DNA of 64,000 nucleotides from [Bacillus] enclensis (GTDB taxonomy: Bacteria; Bacillota; Bacilli; Bacillales; Bacillaceae_B), in contig NZ_KQ758486.1 in NCBI RefSeq assembly GCF_001456935.1, positions 124,001 through 188,000 on the forward strand, given 5' to 3'. The notes beneath the pieces were generated by a model. The model was not told where the DNA came from and did not search any database. It saw only the letters and a list, made by a program, of their open reading frames with translations. How positions within the stretch are numbered: the first letter of the stretch is position 1; each line of letters opens with the position of its first letter. Shown here piece by piece: positions 32,180 to 40,675 of the stretch. Made by a program: the position numbers and the translations under genes.

Positions 32180-32596
32180 TTATAAATTGAAAAACCCTTC
32201 TTCAAAATCCATTTTGCGTTTTAAACACTCCTTACTGTACTTTCCATTTCGCTTTGTAACTTTGTTATAGTGCTCAAGAATCCAGGCTGCCCGCTTTTTC
32301 TTTTTTTCTACCCTTAAATAGGGTGTCACTTCTTTTAGAATATTTAGGACATTATTTTTATTCTTTATTGTAAACGAGTATGAGTTTAAATGTCTGGAAG
32401 GGTTATAGTTCTTCTTTTTGGAGATATGACCGGTGGTTAATTTTTGGATGTATTCAAGAAGTTCTAAATCTGTGGACGCAATCGAAATACACGGTCTCCT
32501 ATGTTCATTTTCATGGATGCGGGTAAGTGTTATGGATCCTTCTCCATCGATAATACCTGCTAAATAGGCAGCTTCCCAATCCTTCAAATTTATCAT
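32180..32596 (-). CDS. Single-motif LAGLIDADG homing endonuclease
   Basis: A 138-residue protein with one LAGLIDADG motif, YLAGIIDGEG (residues 11-20), whose Asp/Glu would bind the catalytic metal; single-motif members act as homodimers. The remainder (ISIASTDLELLEYIQKLTTG, SYSFTIKNKNNVLNIL, YLRVEKKKKRAAWILEHY) has the beta-rich DNA-reading layout and a basic tail. It lies outside the ssrA intron, 115 bp past the tmRNA end and antisense to it. The ribosome site is weak (ACAGGGG close to ATG). Lower GC than neighbours. It may have mobilised the intron. A maturase role is less likely given its position. Confidence 0.88.
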   Translation of the reverse strand: MINLKDWEAAYLAGIIDGEGSITLTRIHENEHRRPCISIASTDLELLEYIQKLTTGHISKKKNYNPSRHLNSYSFTIKNKNNVLNILKEVTPYLRVEKKKKRAAWILEHYNKVTKRNGKYSKECLKRKMDFEEGFFNL

Positions 32597-32787
32597 CCCC
32601 TGTCTTCTCTACTTACATCACTTTTCCCTAAAATAGAAGATAGTGAACCTATTTTGGGACAGGTTTATTTTTTTGATTACTTTAGCTTGCAGAGGTAAAT
32701 CGATGTGAAACTCTAAAATTTTTACAAGTCCCCCTTCACCAATATCGTGAAGGTCTGGCACTCATTTTTTAAAGGAAATGACCTAAT

Positions 32788-32829
32788 AATATATTGCATA
32801 TTTCAATAAAGTCTTTTTTCCTGTATAAT
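32788..32829 (+). promoter_or_regulatory. gntR promoter with shared palindromic operator
   Basis: AATATATTGCATATT (32788-32802) overlaps the -35 TTTCAA (32801-32806); after 17 nt the -10 is TATAAT (32824-32829). The palindrome fits RATATATTGCATATY, also found upstream of brnQ, so the GntR protein probably represses itself. The rest of the 32597-32867 gap shows two terminator-like hairpins (near 32650 and 32745) and no gene. Confidence 0.68.
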
Positions 32830-32867
32830 TTTTCATACCAAATGAATTTCCAGAAAGGCTGATTTCT

Positions 32868-33518
32868 ATGCCCATACCAACAAACCATTCAAAACCCGTG
32901 CGCCAATCTGCCAAGGAAAATGCGTTCAACCAGATCCAGGAGTGGATCATTGATGGAACTTTGAGTCCTGGCGAAAAATTGAATGATACTGAACTTGCGA
33001 ATGCATTAGGAAGCAGCAGGACGCCGATACGTGAATCGCTGCAACTTCTGGAAGTGCAGGGGTTTGTCAAAATGTACCCTGGTAAGAGTACGGAAGTCAC
33101 AGAAATCGAACGTGAAGCAATCAAGGATCTGCTCCCTCCTTTGGCAGCCTTGCAGGCTTTGTCCGCTGAACTGGCAATCGGTCAGATAACAGAGGAGCAG
33201 CTGAAACAGCTCGAAGATATCAATGAACATTTCGCAAAGTTGATTCATTCAAATAATGCCTACGCTGCCTTAAAAGTGGATGAAGAATTTCACCAGGTCA
33301 TTATTGAAATAACCAAAAATACATATATCAAAAACATGGTAAAATCCTTGCAGGCACATGTTCGAAGGCATTTTTTCCATGATTCCATTATTTTAACCGA
33401 AAGATCCATCGAGGAACATAAAGCCATTATTACCGCCATGAAAAATGGTGAAAAGGATAAGGCAGCAGCCATCATGAAAGATAACTGGCTCGGTACACTG
33501 GAGGACTTTCAAGCATAG
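32868..33518 (+). CDS. GntR family regulator (FCD/FadR subfamily)
   Basis: A 216-residue repressor-type protein. The N-terminal winged helix (about 17-80: LSPGEKLNDTELANALGSSRTPIRESLQLLEVQGFV) binds DNA; the C-terminal all-helical FCD domain (about 90-210) has the metal/ligand pattern DEEFHQVI ... HVRRHF ... EEHKAIITAM. It converges on brnQ, sharing a two-way terminator, and both genes carry the same palindrome at their promoters. It is likely a regulator of BrnQ, sensing an amino-acid-related ligand; that is inference. Confidence 0.92.
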   Translation: MPIPTNHSKPVRQSAKENAFNQIQEWIIDGTLSPGEKLNDTELANALGSSRTPIRESLQLLEVQGFVKMYPGKSTEVTEIEREAIKDLLPPLAALQALSAELAIGQITEEQLKQLEDINEHFAKLIHSNNAYAALKVDEEFHQVIIEITKNTYIKNMVKSLQAHVRRHFFHDSIILTERSIEEHKAIITAMKNGEKDKAAAIMKDNWLGTLEDFQA

Positions 33519-33524
33519 ACAAAT

Positions 33525-33563
33525 GAAAAGCCGGCCCCGCACATGTGGAGGCCGGCTTTTTCC
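33525..33563. terminator. Bidirectional terminator between gntR and brnQ
   Basis: AAAAGCCGGCC (33527-33537) pairs with GGCCGGCTTTT (33550-33560); A and T runs flank both sides. Confidence 0.93.
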
Positions 33564-33571
33564 TATGTTCT

Positions 33572-34930
33572 TTAAGCATGAACCGGGGCTTTTCTTTGGA
33601 AGTGACTGATGAAACCGGTAACGATAATCACGGCAATAGCCGGCAATAGCCACCCAAGCCCTTGATTGTACAGTGGCAATGTCTGTTCATAGAAAACGAC
33701 AATTGGCTGCATCCAGCTGAAATACTCAATTCCAAATGAGTCGCAGAACGACTTGAGACCATCAAAGATACTGATTAAAAATGTAACCGCGATGGTGGAA
33801 CTGTAAACAATCGTTGCGTGACTAAACAATGGAGACAGAAATGTCAGGATGATCAGCACAATCGCCAGTGGATATAAGAACATCAGGACCGGTATAGAGT
33901 AGGAGATGATATTTGCCAATCCAAAGTTCGCAATCACGAAGGTAATTGTGGCAAAAAAGACTACAAGTTTCTGATAACTGATCTTCGGGAACAACGTATG
34001 AAAATATTCGGCATTGGCCACTGTCAATCCGATCGCCGTTGTCAGACATGCCAATATGATGGCAATCGCAAGCATAACAGAACCAAGTATGCCGAAGTAG
34101 TGGGAGGCAGCGTTACTCAAAATCGGTCCGCCGGTTTCAAAGGTTCCATAAACCTGTGTACTTGTTGCCCCTAGATAAGCAATTCCAACATAAATTACAG
34201 CGAGCAGGAATATGGCAATACTGCCTGCTTTAACAGTTGCTCTGAGAATATCGGTATTCGAAGTTACGCCCATTGCACGGATCGCGTTTATCACGATAAT
34301 ACCAAATACCAATGATGCAAGAGCATCCATGGTATTATAACCTTCCAGAAAACCAGTGATAAATGAGCCATTCGTATAAGCAGCTTCCTGCGGTGCTTCC
34401 ATGCCTCCCATCGGATTGGCTATTGCAGCCGTAAGAAGAACGGCAAGCATGACCACAAGTCCGGGTGCCAAAAACTTGCCGACATTATCAACAAGTTTGG
34501 CTGGTTTCAGTGAGAACAAGAGAACCACACCAAAAAATAGTAAGGTGAAAATAAAGAGTCCCATTTGCTGTGAAGACTCATTTATAAAAGGAGCTATTCC
34601 CACCTCGTACGCAACGGTACCCGTGCGAGGAGATGCGAAGAACGGCCCGATGGTCAGATAAAGCAGTGACGTGAAACCCACCGCATAAACCGGGTGTACA
34701 CGGCTTGAAAGTTCCTGAAGGTTACGGCTCCCAGAGAAACTCATTGCGATGATTCCGAGCAGCGGAAGTCCCACTCCTGTAATTAAAAACCCAATGATGG
34801 ACGGCCAGAGATTGGTTCCTGCATTTTGACCCAGCTGTGCCGGGAAGATCAGGTTTCCAGCGCCGAAAAATAATGCGAAAAGCATGACACCAATGGTTGC
34901 GTATGATGAAAAAGTCAATTTTCCCTTCAT
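33572..34930 (-). CDS. brnQ: Branched-chain amino acid carrier BrnQ
   Basis: A 452-residue membrane carrier of the LIVCS family with about twelve hydrophobic segments, importing leucine, isoleucine and valine with sodium or protons. Typical family text: MLFALFFGAGNLIFPAQLGQNAG at the start and FMEGYNTMDALASLVFGI-like EGYNTMDALASL in the middle. The ATG at 34930 has AGGAGG upstream. Two copies of a palindrome matching that of the neighbouring GntR gene lie in its promoter. Confidence 0.96.
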   Translation of the reverse strand: MKGKLTFSSYATIGVMLFALFFGAGNLIFPAQLGQNAGTNLWPSIIGFLITGVGLPLLGIIAMSFSGSRNLQELSSRVHPVYAVGFTSLLYLTIGPFFASPRTGTVAYEVGIAPFINESSQQMGLFIFTLLFFGVVLLFSLKPAKLVDNVGKFLAPGLVVMLAVLLTAAIANPMGGMEAPQEAAYTNGSFITGFLEGYNTMDALASLVFGIIVINAIRAMGVTSNTDILRATVKAGSIAIFLLAVIYVGIAYLGATSTQVYGTFETGGPILSNAASHYFGILGSVMLAIAIILACLTTAIGLTVANAEYFHTLFPKISYQKLVVFFATITFVIANFGLANIISYSIPVLMFLYPLAIVLIILTFLSPLFSHATIVYSSTIAVTFLISIFDGLKSFCDSFGIEYFSWMQPIVVFYEQTLPLYNQGLGWLLPAIAVIIVTGFISHFQRKAPVHA

Positions 34931-34973
34931 GAAGTATGCCTCCTATGATGAAATATTTAAGAATAATAATTTC

Positions 34974-35033
34974 GATATGCAATATATCACTGGAAACTAT
35001 CATACTCCCCTGATATGCATAATGCAATATATT
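34974..35033 (-). promoter_or_regulatory. brnQ promoter with two copies of the GntR-type operator
   Basis: On the minus strand the -35 TTGCAT (35027-35022) and -10 TATGAT (35004-34999) are 17 nt apart. The -35 lies inside AATATATTGCAT (35033-35022), and GATATATTGCATATC (34988-34974), a palindrome, sits just after the start. The same 15-mer pattern overlaps the gntR -35. Confidence 0.75.
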
Positions 35034-35058
35034 TCAGAAAATTTTCATATGTAAACTA

Positions 35059-35253
35059 ATGACGTTTGGGAATACTACAATAATATATTCCTCTATCATA
35101 GGAGGCAGCCGAAAAGGTGAGATTCTTAGAGAACTCTTGATTGAAGAAATATCGGCTGGAAATATAAAACCATTAATAGAAAAGATTGAAAAGAAAAAGA
35201 AAATCGCCGGATTAATGGCGGGTAAGATAAAATTAAAAGATGATTCAAAATAG
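35059..35253 (+). CDS. Possible small protein, doubtful
   Basis: A 64-residue open frame with a basic, helical C-terminal half (IEKIEKKKKIAGLMAGKIKLK). No ribosome site stands before the ATG at 35059; an AGGAGG at 35099 lies inside the frame without a well-placed in-frame start. I recognise no family. It may be chance. Confidence 0.25.
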   Translation: MTFGNTTIIYSSIIGGSRKGEILRELLIEEISAGNIKPLIEKIEKKKKIAGLMAGKIKLKDDSK

Positions 35254-35320
35254 CATCCTCCAGGGGAATCGGATGAACCTGCCTGTTTTCTATAGTATTA
35301 ACTCTCTGGCATAAGTAGTT

Positions 35321-35527
35321 TTATATCCTGATCACCAAATAATCCCCATTCGTCATCTGCACAACATCAGCTTTTAACCCTTTCGCTATATCTACGGTCA
35401 TCTGTTTTAATTCTTCAAGGTCCTCGCTGTATAGAAGAAGCGGTCCGCCGCTTATGACCCGGTCACGGTCTGAGGTTAAGTATGCCAATATTTGATAAGG
35501 CGGCTTCATTGAATTTTCCCTGCCCAT
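35321..35527 (-). CDS. Small partner (capping complex subunit type) of the YIEGIA protein
   Basis: A 68-residue protein, PPYQILAYLTSDRDRVISGGPLLLYSEDLEELKQMTVDIAKGL and so on. This matches the small protein encoded beside YIEGIA-domain proteins in many spore formers and named for that link. It starts 6 bp after the YIEGIA stop, so the two form an operon. The function is not known to me. Confidence 0.75.
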   Translation of the reverse strand: MGRENSMKPPYQILAYLTSDRDRVISGGPLLLYSEDLEELKQMTVDIAKGLKADVVQMTNGDYLVIRI

Positions 35528-35533
35528 GCAGAA

Positions 35534-36451
35534 TCATCCTTTCAAGTTGGTTTTCATCACAGCATGAGATTTCTTTGTGCTTTCGAGCAATGGACATTTT
35601 TTTACGGCTTCGATGAAGGCATCCATATCGCGCTTGATTGGAACCAAGGTGATCATGACTTTCCCGTCCACATAATCTTTTCTGGTGAACTGATAGCGTT
35701 TGACACCTAGTGCCCTGCACGCTTCGAATAAAGCTGCCTGCCGCTGTCCGAAGTTATCGAGGCTGATCCTGAAATGATTTTCTTTAGGATAGATGACGAC
35801 GGCCATTCCTTCTTCAGAAAACAGCTTTTCGGCGTTGTCCGTTCCGAGCAGATTGCTGACATACATATCATCTACGTACAGGGAAGACTGTTTCACGGTC
35901 ACTTTTCCTTCTTTCACTTCCGCAATATCCCCGATCGTTTTGCCTTTTGTAAATCTCTGCAAATAATAAAGCAGTGCGAAACCAGCAAGCGCGCCGCCTG
36001 CAATGCATACCCAAAGATTTTTCACATCGAATGCGTTATGAAGAAGAGAAATCACGAGCGACGTGACGAGTGCCGTGATGAATGCAAGATAATTCCTGGC
36101 TTCGAATGTTTTGGCGATCCCATCTATGTATGCTTTTCCCCGGTAGGTGAATTCCGTTTCCTCCAAGTCGCTCAAGCTTTCCTTCTCCATTTTCCGGACA
36201 TCCCTGAATTGCTGGAGTGCCAGCGTAAGAAACGTCACTGCCACAAAATTTTTACTTAATAAGGCAGGGATGGCCACTGCCCCGAGGGCCGCTGCCACAA
36301 AACCGGTAATGATTTGTATCAGATATCCATTCGGGTAGCTCGGATATTGCCTGAAATCTTCTTTTATCGTTATGATCCTGGCGATGGTTCCAATCACAAT
36401 CGCACTGGTGATGGTGTATAGTTCGGGAGTCGTTAATCCAGCTGGTTCCAT
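35534..36451 (-). CDS. YIEGIA family membrane protein
   Basis: A 305-residue protein with several membrane segments in the N-terminal two thirds and a soluble C-terminal domain. The family signature appears as YIDGIAKTFEARNYLAF (about residue 105). I chose the ATG at 36451 because GAGGTG precedes it; the ATG at 36472 lacks a ribosome site. The family is common in spore-forming Firmicutes and its role is undefined. It is paired with the 68-residue protein downstream. Confidence 0.86.
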   Translation of the reverse strand: MEPAGLTTPELYTITSAIVIGTIARIITIKEDFRQYPSYPNGYLIQIITGFVAAALGAVAIPALLSKNFVAVTFLTLALQQFRDVRKMEKESLSDLEETEFTYRGKAYIDGIAKTFEARNYLAFITALVTSLVISLLHNAFDVKNLWVCIAGGALAGFALLYYLQRFTKGKTIGDIAEVKEGKVTVKQSSLYVDDMYVSNLLGTDNAEKLFSEEGMAVVIYPKENHFRISLDNFGQRQAALFEACRALGVKRYQFTRKDYVDGKVMITLVPIKRDMDAFIEAVKKCPLLESTKKSHAVMKTNLKG

Positions 36452-36594
36452 TAGGTAACACCTCGATTTCATGGATGCAATCGAGATTAGTATGAGGAAA
36501 CGGCCTGTTTATTATGCGATATGGGAGCCGGGGAAAGAAGTTTATCATAAGTTGAGAATAATCATTCAACAAAAAAGAACCAGGCAGCAATTGC

Positions 36595-37437
36595 CTAGTT
36601 CCTCTTCGATTTAAAATAACTCCTCGCTGTCATATAGCTCAGCAGCGCGACGGTAAGGATGGACAAAATCATGTGTAAGGAAGATGTGATAGGGCTGAGT
36701 TCCTCCGTTTTAACTACAAATCCTCCGAACGTGGCAAGTGCAGCCAGCAAAATCAGCAGTAAAGCTGATTTCTTCATCACATTGAACCTTATGGATAAGA
36801 AAAGGGCATAGCCGATATAGAAAAGAGTCAGCAATCCCAATATTCCGTGGACCAGATAGACAACGTTTGCAAGCGCGAATTCCGTGTGATTCACCTCAAA
36901 GATCTGTTCGCTGAGCCGGAAATGCTTAAAGATTGCACCGATCAGTATTTCACTCATCAGGGCGGCAAAGCCGATGATCAGTGGTTTTTTTATTTCCTTG
37001 TATTTAATGTCATAGGTTCGATCGCTTAATCCTGCATAAAGGAAGACCAGGGAAATCAATAGAAACAGACTGAACATCACATCGAGCGTCGTGAATCCGG
37101 TTGGTGTCCCGAGCAGCACATTCATCCCGCCGATCATCGCCTGCGTAAACAGGAGCAGCAAGGAAAGGATCGAGATGAATTTCACCTGCTTCACCGACGT
37201 TTTCTTCCAGGCCAGGATGGCGTTGATTAAGATGAACAGACCAAGCAGGGTCGTGAATAACCGGTGGGAATATTCAATTATGATATGGTAGTCCGTGATA
37301 TCCGGAATGACTTTACCATTGCAGATCGGCCAATCCGTACCGCAGGCGTCGCCTGAGTTGGTCGCCACGACCAGATTGCCGAGAACCAGGGCTGCAATCG
37401 TCAGGAAGACCGTAAATAATGAGAATTTATTTTTCAT
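36595..37437 (-). CDS. ctaA: Heme A synthase-like protein (COX15/CtaA)
   Basis: A 280-residue membrane protein with about eight segments. CtaA oxidises the C8 methyl of heme O to make heme A. Family marks: GDACGTDWPICNG loop with a Cys pair, heme-ligand His in EYSHRL, NHTEFALAN with a later VHGILG, and SLHMILS near the end. Slightly shorter than B. subtilis CtaA (about 306). It stands alone, not next to ctaB or the oxidase genes, so it may be a second copy. The heme would serve aa3-type oxidases such as the Qox complex in this window. Confidence 0.85.
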   Translation of the reverse strand: MKNKFSLFTVFLTIAALVLGNLVVATNSGDACGTDWPICNGKVIPDITDYHIIIEYSHRLFTTLLGLFILINAILAWKKTSVKQVKFISILSLLLLFTQAMIGGMNVLLGTPTGFTTLDVMFSLFLLISLVFLYAGLSDRTYDIKYKEIKKPLIIGFAALMSEILIGAIFKHFRLSEQIFEVNHTEFALANVVYLVHGILGLLTLFYIGYALFLSIRFNVMKKSALLLILLAALATFGGFVVKTEELSPITSSLHMILSILTVALLSYMTARSYFKSKRN

Positions 37438-37608
37438 TTCATAAAAGTCCTTTCATATTTGAATCGCCTATATTGATGTCTGTTCATATACTATCAGCTT
37501 GGCCGGCTTCCTACAAAAGATAGGTATAGAGTTCACATAACGTTCATCATTTATCAAAAAATAAGGCAAGCGGTCATCCTCACTTTTTTCCAAAATCAAA
37601 GGAACGCA

Positions 37609-37670
37609 TTGACACAGGAAGTATATTTTTTTATCATTTAATTATAATATATGAACACATTATCATATAT
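37609..37670 (+). promoter_or_regulatory. Promoter and metal-sensor operator of the czrA-cadA pair
   Basis: TTGACA (37609-37614), 17 nt, TATCAT (37632-37637). Downstream, ATATATGA (37647-37654) and TCATATAT (37663-37670) form an inverted repeat around 8 nt, the usual ArsR/SmtB-type operator. Confidence 0.85.
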
Positions 37671-37693
37671 AAGAATAGAATGGGAGTGTCAAC

Positions 37694-38062
37694 ATGGGAA
37701 AAGATAAGGATAAGAAGCATGAGTTGGACACACAGCATCATGATGAAATAGAAGATACAAAAGAAACTTGCGTGGAAATCGATGAAGAAACACTGTTCAT
37801 CGTGACCCAGACGTTCAAAGCTTTATCTGAACCAACACGGGTGCGGATTCTGCACTTATTGGCTCAAAAAGAGCATTCAGTGAATGAGATTGCCGAGAAG
37901 CTGTCATTGCTTCAAACCACGGTTTCCCATCAGCTGCGCTTCCTGAAAAATCTGCGCCTGGTGAAATATCGACGGGAAGGCACGACATTGTATTATTCAG
38001 CTGATGACGATCATGTGATGAACATGCTCCAGCAAACCATGCACCATGCCAGACACCACTAA
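37694..38062 (+). CDS. czrA: ArsR/SmtB family zinc-type sensor (CzrA-like)
   Basis: A 122-residue winged-helix repressor: [43 protein letters not shown] (recognition helix) and the wing [12 protein letters not shown]. The C-terminal helix has the alpha-5 metal motif [18 protein letters not shown], that is Asp-x-His with His-x2-His, as in zinc-sensing CzrA. The N-terminal extension has one Cys but not the CadC Cys set. It releases its operator when zinc or cobalt binds, freeing the efflux ATPase gene 20 bp downstream. Confidence 0.92.
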   Translation: MGKDKDKKHELDTQHHDEIEDTKETCVEIDEETLFIVTQTFKALSEPTRVRILHLLAQKEHSVNEIAEKLSLLQTTVSHQLRFLKNLRLVKYRREGTTLYYSADDDHVMNMLQQTMHHARHH

Positions 38063-38082
38063 GTATCATGGGGGAGTTCAAG

Positions 38083-40191
38083 ATGGACGAATATAAACTT
38101 CAGGGACTTTCGTGCGGAAATTGCGCGAGGGAAATGGAAGAAGAAATCAATAAGCTTGAAAACGGGGAAGGATCAAGGATCCTGTATAACAGCAGCAAAC
38201 TGGTGCTCGCCAAGGGAGTCGACATGCAAAAAGTCGAAAAGATCCTTTCCTCGGATGGTGCAGCCATTATCAGAAGTCATGATGACAGTGAAGCCGGCGG
38301 CCATGAACATGACCACGCTCATGCTCATACGCATGATAGCAGCTCAAAAATCAAGATCCTGCTGGGGATTTCAGCCATCATCTTTTTGTCTGCCATTTAT
38401 GTCGATACCCAGTGGAATAATCTTGTCCCGGTCTTCATGTATCTTACTGCGGCCGCTACGAGCGGGTACCCTACGTTCATTAAAGGGGCCAAGAACTTAC
38501 TAAAGTTTAAGTTCAACATCGACACACTCATGACCATCGCCCTGATCGGTGCATTTTCCATCGGCGAGTGGAAGGAAGGTACACTTGTTGCGATCCTGTT
38601 CGGAGTCAATGAACTGTTGGAAGGCATGGGGATGGAAAAGGCAAGGAAATCGATGGAGGAACTCTTGAAGGTAGCACCTAAGGAAGCGATCCTTATAGAG
38701 GGTGACATAGAAAGGGTCGTCCCGATCGAAACCCTTAAAACCGGCGACCTTGTCCTTGTGAAATCCGGACAGAAAATCCCGTCGGATGGAATCGTCGCAG
38801 CCGGGAAGAGCTCGGTCAATGAAGCGGCCATCACCGGGGAAGCCATGCCGGTTGAAAAAGAGCCGGATGAGAAGGTCTTCGGGGGAAGCATCAACAATGA
38901 AGGTGTACTGAAAGTGAAAATCACGAAGGAATACAAAGATTCTTCCCTTGCAAAAATCCTTCATTTGGTCGAAGAGGCTCATGAAACGAAGACGCCGACA
39001 GAACAGTTCATCAATCGGTTTGCACGCTATTATACACCGCTCATCATGATCATTGCGGCTCTCGTGATGGTCGTCCCGCCGCTGTTCATGAACGGCGATT
39101 GGGGGGCATGGTTTTATCAGGGCCTTGCCGTACTGATCGTCGGCTGCCCATGTGCTTTGATCCTTTCATCTCCAATCGCGATTGTCTCGGGAATTGCCCG
39201 TAATGCCAAAAACGGCATCCTTGTAAAAGGCGGCGTATTCCTTGAGCAGCTCGGTAAGATCGATACGATCGCTTTTGACAAAACAGGAACGCTGACAAAA
39301 GGCCATCCGTATGTGGAAAAAACAATCGTATATGATGTAGAGAATTTTTACCGGATTGCCGGTTCGATTGAAAAGACATCGTCCCACCCGATTGCTAAAG
39401 CGGTCATTGAAAAAATCAGCCGGGAAAACATCACATACTCAGAACCCGAAGAAATCAATACGATATCAGGCCAAGGGGTTTCCGCAGTGATCGAGGGAAC
39501 TACCTATAAGGTGGGAAATGAGAAAAGCCTCGGCTTTACTTTATCTCAACAGACGGAAACGGATATCAATTCATTGAAGGATGCCGGCTATACCTTAGTG
39601 ATCGTTTCAGATGAAGAGAAGGTATTAGGGGTCTTTGGCATCACTGATGAGATCCGCGAAGAAAGCAAGGGAATCATTTCCGAACTTTATTCAGCAGGCA
39701 TCAACAATGCCGTCATGCTGACAGGTGATCACCATAAGACCGCTGAAAAGGTGGCAAAGCAAGTAGGTTTGACTGACTACTACGCGAATCTTCTGCCTGA
39801 CGAAAAAGTTGCCAAGGTGAAGGAGCTGACGGCAAAAGGAAAGACTGCGATGGTTGGGGACGGCATCAATGATGCGCCGGCACTTGCCACGGCGGATCTC
39901 GGTATCGCAATGGGGAAAGGAACGGACAGCGTTATTGAAACCGCAGATATCGTCCTGATGCAGGACCACCTCGGCAAGCTGCCGTCTGCCATCACGATTT
40001 CAAAACGCGTCAACAAGATCATCAAGCTGAACATTTCACTTGCGCTCGGATTGAAGCTGATTGCACTGTTACTGACCATTCCGGGGCTGCTGACACTATG
40101 GATTGCCATCCTTTCAGACATGGGTGCTACCATCCTGGTGACATTGATCAGTCTCACGATTATGATCGGAGAAAAAAGAGGTGCAGCTTAG
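38083..40191 (+). CDS. cadA: Heavy-metal P1B-type ATPase (Zn/Cd/Pb exporter)
   Basis: A 702-residue efflux pump. The ATG at 38083 has GGGGGAG upstream and is preferred over 38068. Order: HMA domain with GLSCGNC (Cys11, Cys14), a His-rich linker (HEHDHAHAHTHD), transmembrane segments, TGEAMP phosphatase loop, the CPC metal site in VGCPCALIL, phosphorylation site DKTGTLT, TGDHHKTAEKVA and GDGINDAPALATADLGIAMG. The CPC motif marks the CadA/ZntA subgroup. Regulated with the upstream sensor. Confidence 0.95.
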   Translation: MDEYKLQGLSCGNCAREMEEEINKLENGEGSRILYNSSKLVLAKGVDMQKVEKILSSDGAAIIRSHDDSEAGGHEHDHAHAHTHDSSSKIKILLGISAIIFLSAIYVDTQWNNLVPVFMYLTAAATSGYPTFIKGAKNLLKFKFNIDTLMTIALIGAFSIGEWKEGTLVAILFGVNELLEGMGMEKARKSMEELLKVAPKEAILIEGDIERVVPIETLKTGDLVLVKSGQKIPSDGIVAAGKSSVNEAAITGEAMPVEKEPDEKVFGGSINNEGVLKVKITKEYKDSSLAKILHLVEEAHETKTPTEQFINRFARYYTPLIMIIAALVMVVPPLFMNGDWGAWFYQGLAVLIVGCPCALILSSPIAIVSGIARNAKNGILVKGGVFLEQLGKIDTIAFDKTGTLTKGHPYVEKTIVYDVENFYRIAGSIEKTSSHPIAKAVIEKISRENITYSEPEEINTISGQGVSAVIEGTTYKVGNEKSLGFTLSQQTETDINSLKDAGYTLVIVSDEEKVLGVFGITDEIREESKGIISELYSAGINNAVMLTGDHHKTAEKVAKQVGLTDYYANLLPDEKVAKVKELTAKGKTAMVGDGINDAPALATADLGIAMGKGTDSVIETADIVLMQDHLGKLPSAITISKRVNKIIKLNISLALGLKLIALLLTIPGLLTLWIAILSDMGATILVTLISLTIMIGEKRGAA

Positions 40192-40224
40192 AAGAAAGAA
40201 ACTGATCGACTAGCATATGAATTG

Positions 40225-40279
40225 AAAAAAGCTGGACTATCATTCAATGGCAGAATTTGAATAAGTCCAGCTTTTTTTA
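40225..40279 (+). terminator. Terminator of cadA
   Basis: AAAAAAGCTGGACT pairs with AGTCCAGCTTTTTT, with inner ATTCAA/TTGAAT pairing; A and T runs on both sides make it two-way. It may also be the 5' part of the larger repeat module holding copy D. Confidence 0.9.
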
Positions 40280-40320
40280 GTGTGATTTTGTTTGAGCTTG
40301 TCTAAAGTTTGTAGTTTGTT

Positions 40321-40450
40321 CCAGCGGTTGATTGGAGTGGAAGACGAAGACTCCTGCGGGAAGAGTAGCTTATGTGAGACCCCGCAGGCTTGCCGAGGAG
40401 GCTCACGGGCTACCCGCGGAAAGCGAAGTCTTGCACGTAAATCATTAGCG
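40321..40450 (+). repeat. Palindromic intergenic element, copy D
   Basis: Family arms GTGGAAGAC and GTCTTGCAC, with one broken pair in this copy. The middle GTGAGACCCCGCAGGC...GAGGAGGCTCAC is conserved. It fills much of the cadA-iron transporter gap (40192-40675). Confidence 0.88.
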
Positions 40451-40590
40451 TTGTTTATAATCCACTCTAAAATGTTCGTCTTTAGACATTGGATTTTTAG
40501 TCTGCTCCCAACTTCTTTTTTAGAATCAATGTATTTTGTCACGGAAATGTCATAATAATCCGGGGGAACCGATTAAGAAGCAAAATTTTA

Positions 40591-40641
40591 TTGACGGAAC
40601 ATGAAGGGCTATGTAAAATCAATAAGTGAGAATAATTATCA
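40591..40641 (+). promoter_or_regulatory. Promoter and Fur box of the iron ABC transporter
   Basis: TTGACG (40591-40596), 17 nt, TAAAAT (40614-40619). TGAGAATAATTATCA (40627-40641) matches the Fur 7-1-7 consensus TGATAATNATTATCA with one mismatch. The operon should be induced by iron starvation. Confidence 0.92.
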
Positions 40642-40675
40642 TTTTCAAATACATACATAAGGGTGGAAACAAGAG

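Noticed and set aside
33572-35060. T-box or amino-acid riboswitch before brnQ
   Set aside because: The leader is short and holds palindromic operators; no T-box sequence or antiterminator pair is visible.
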